Assembly (NCBI GenBank): GCA_947382445.1 | Contig: CANCZH010000018.1 | Location: 1-26,296, forward strand | Length of the DNA: 26,296 bases | DNA from: an uncultured Clostridium sp. | GTDB lineage: Bacteria > Bacillota_A > Clostridia > TANB77 > CAG-508 | Direction: 5' to 3' | Shown: positions 24,745 through 26,296 of the stretch, piece by piece | Position numbering within the stretch: position 1 is the stretch's first letter | How the letters are laid out: every line of letters starts with the position of its first letter | Position numbers and translations under genes: made by a program | Notes under the pieces: model-generated | Databases searched by the model: none | What the model was told of the DNA's origin: nothing | Seen by the model: the letters and a program-made list of their open reading frames with translations, nothing else

Positions 24745-26296
24745 ATGAAAAAGATATTTAAGATAGTAGCAATTGCAGTAATAATATTAATTCTAGGAAT
24801 ATTAACATTATTTTGTAGTAAAATTAATAAAATATCACTAATAGAAAATATAAAACAGAAAATAGGTAAAACAGAAGAAATACAAACAGCAAATGAAGTT
24901 ACAACAATTGATATTACTAATTTAGAGGATAATGGAAATCTAGAACATGAACATATAATAAAAACAATGTATGATGAAAATAAACACTGGGAAGAATGTA
25001 CAATTTGTCTTAAGAAAAATAATGAATCAAATCATCAATATATAGATAAAGGCTGGACGATGGGAAGAGCCAATAATTGTCATAAAGATAATGTACATGA
25101 ATTTGTATGTTCATGTGGTTATTTAAAATCTGAAACAACTGGTAAAAAAGCACATGTTTGGAGTGTGGTAAATAGTGATATTGATTATAATTATTATGAG
25201 GTATGTACAAATTGCAATTGGGCTATAACTAGAAATGAACATAGATGTATAAATAGAAATAATGGAAAAGAAATTACCTGTACAAATCTTGGAAGATGCT
25301 TGATATGTAATTATAATCATACAAGTGCAAATCATGTAGTAAATAGCAACTTAAAAAAAAATGAAGAACTGTATTGTGTACATTGTAATACTTATTTAGG
25401 AGTTATGAATGATGTACATTTAATAAATACAAATGTTGGAAAGTTTACATGGTATTCTAGTATAACTGTTCCAAATGGTGCAAGATTTAAAAGATTAGAT
25501 CATAATGTATATGATAATAATGTACAACTTTCTAATTCACTTAATATAAATGGAAATGTTTATGAGAATATACAAACAGTAAATTATAACGTACATTCTG
25601 AAACGCAATCAAAAGCAAGGAGTATTTATGTGTTTGATCTTAATGGAATTGTGTCATATATTATAGTAGCATTTCCTACAAAAGCAGAAAATATACCACC
25701 AACAATATCAAATATAAGCAATCAAAATGGAGAGTCTTTAAATGAATGGGGTAGAACAAAACCAATCATAGTTTCAGGAACAGAAAATTATTGTAATGCA
25801 GTAAGAATAAAAATATTAGATGAAAATGAAAATATTGTTTTTGAAGGAGTAGGAGGAGTTTCAAATAATAATTATCAAGTAGAATGTATACCAGAAATAG
25901 AGTGTGATAGTAATGGAAAAAGTTTTACAGTTATAGTAACAGATAGCTTAGAAAATAGTACAAGTCAAGAATTTACAATAGCAAAAGTTGATAGAATACC
26001 ACCAACACCAACATCTGGAACAGAAATATTAGGAGAATGGGCAAAATCAAAAGATTTCACATTTACAGCAACAGATTATGGAATAGGACAAGTTTCAATA
26101 GCATTTAATGATATCAAAGATTTACAATTAGCAAAGGTAGATGAAAACACATATTCAAGGGATTACAAATTTACAGGAGATGTATATCAGCCGAAACAAC
26201 TATCAGTAATGTATAAAGATGGATTAGGAAATACATCAATTCAAAAGATAACAATAGATAAAATAGATAATACAGCCCCTAGCATAACAAATGCAG
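24745..26296 (+). CDS. Second CxxC/Ig-like surface protein, partial at window end
   Basis: This open frame continues past the window edge; 517 codons are visible. It starts at an ATG with AGGAG upstream. It is a clear paralogue of the 11957 protein: an N-terminal signal-anchor (IVAIAVIILILGILTLF), the same ITNLEDNGNLEHEHIIKTMY and NKHWEECTIC segments, then CSCG, CTNC, CLIC and CVHC pairs (about residues 80-210). Two Ig-like modules follow with ENIPPTISNI and DRIPPTPTSG starts, and a third begins at DNTAPSITNA where the window ends. Tandem-like domain order with moderate sequence divergence indicates an older duplication rather than a recent copy. Same unknown surface role as its paralogue. 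Confidence 0.85.
   Translation, partial: MKKIFKIVAIAVIILILGILTLFCSKINKISLIENIKQKIGKTEEIQTANEVTTIDITNLEDNGNLEHEHIIKTMYDENKHWEECTICLKKNNESNHQYIDKGWTMGRANNCHKDNVHEFVCSCGYLKSETTGKKAHVWSVVNSDIDYNYYEVCTNCNWAITRNEHRCINRNNGKEITCTNLGRCLICNYNHTSANHVVNSNLKKNEELYCVHCNTYLGVMNDVHLINTNVGKFTWYSSITVPNGARFKRLDHNVYDNNVQLSNSLNINGNVYENIQTVNYNVHSETQSKARSIYVFDLNGIVSYIIVAFPTKAENIPPTISNISNQNGESLNEWGRTKPIIVSGTENYCNAVRIKILDENENIVFEGVGGVSNNNYQVECIPEIECDSNGKSFTVIVTDSLENSTSQEFTIAKVDRIPPTPTSGTEILGEWAKSKDFTFTATDYGIGQVSIAFNDIKDLQLAKVDENTYSRDYKFTGDVYQPKQLSVMYKDGLGNTSIQKITIDKIDNTAPSITNA

Overview
The window looks like a low-G+C, endospore-forming Firmicute, most likely an uncultured, possibly gut-associated clostridium. The evidence is the very A+T-rich codon use (arginine almost always AGA, with some CGT and AGG), purine-rich GGAGG ribosome binding sites, a T-box leader, an intact spoIIAA-spoIIAB-sigF-spoIID-spoIIQ order, and LPxTG and Ig-like surface proteins. 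Lineage is inferred from gene content only.

Layout. 1-1290: a foreign-looking gene of unknown function (173-991), a terminator, then a strong promoter, a tiny possible ORF and hairpins leading into a MATE exporter (1359-2690). 2745-6556: a T-box leader controlling an aldose-1-epimerase-like gene and valS, ending in a GC-rich terminator. 6557-10201: a sporulation block starting with a candidate sigma-H promoter, then spoIIAA, spoIIAB, sigF, spoIID and spoIIQ. 10207-10416: a large nested palindrome with a GC-rich core. 10402-10932 (minus): PAP2 phosphatase. 11059-11733: foreign-looking HNH endonuclease with a ParB-like tail. 11957-14131: surface protein with CxxC modules and Ig-like domains. 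14396-17960: addA. 18090-21911: an envelope group (FxLYD-like membrane protein, GT-C-like membrane protein, degenerate VWA/LPxTG protein). 21934-24590: lepA and rlmB. 24745-end: a paralogue of the 11957 surface protein, cut by the window edge.

Main observation. Two conserved housekeeping or developmental genes, sigF and addA, are each broken by one extra base, and each break lies at an in-frame CGG codon preceded by U (AAU CGG in sigF, GCU CGG in addA). Skipping the C restores the conserved protein; in addA the Walker A motif fixes the position to the base. I read every CGG in the window by eye. In the native-looking genes (about 22 kb of coding sequence) CGG occurs in frame nowhere except at these two sites. 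The only other in-frame CGG codons, five of them, are in the two foreign-looking genes (173-991 and 11059-11733). This suggests CGG is unassigned or starved in this organism and acts as a +1 frameshift point, or that sigF and addA carry programmed +1 frameshifts. Assembly error remains possible. For sigF a split sigma factor is a real alternative, because GGAG sits 8 nt before an ATG that opens the region-4 reading frame.
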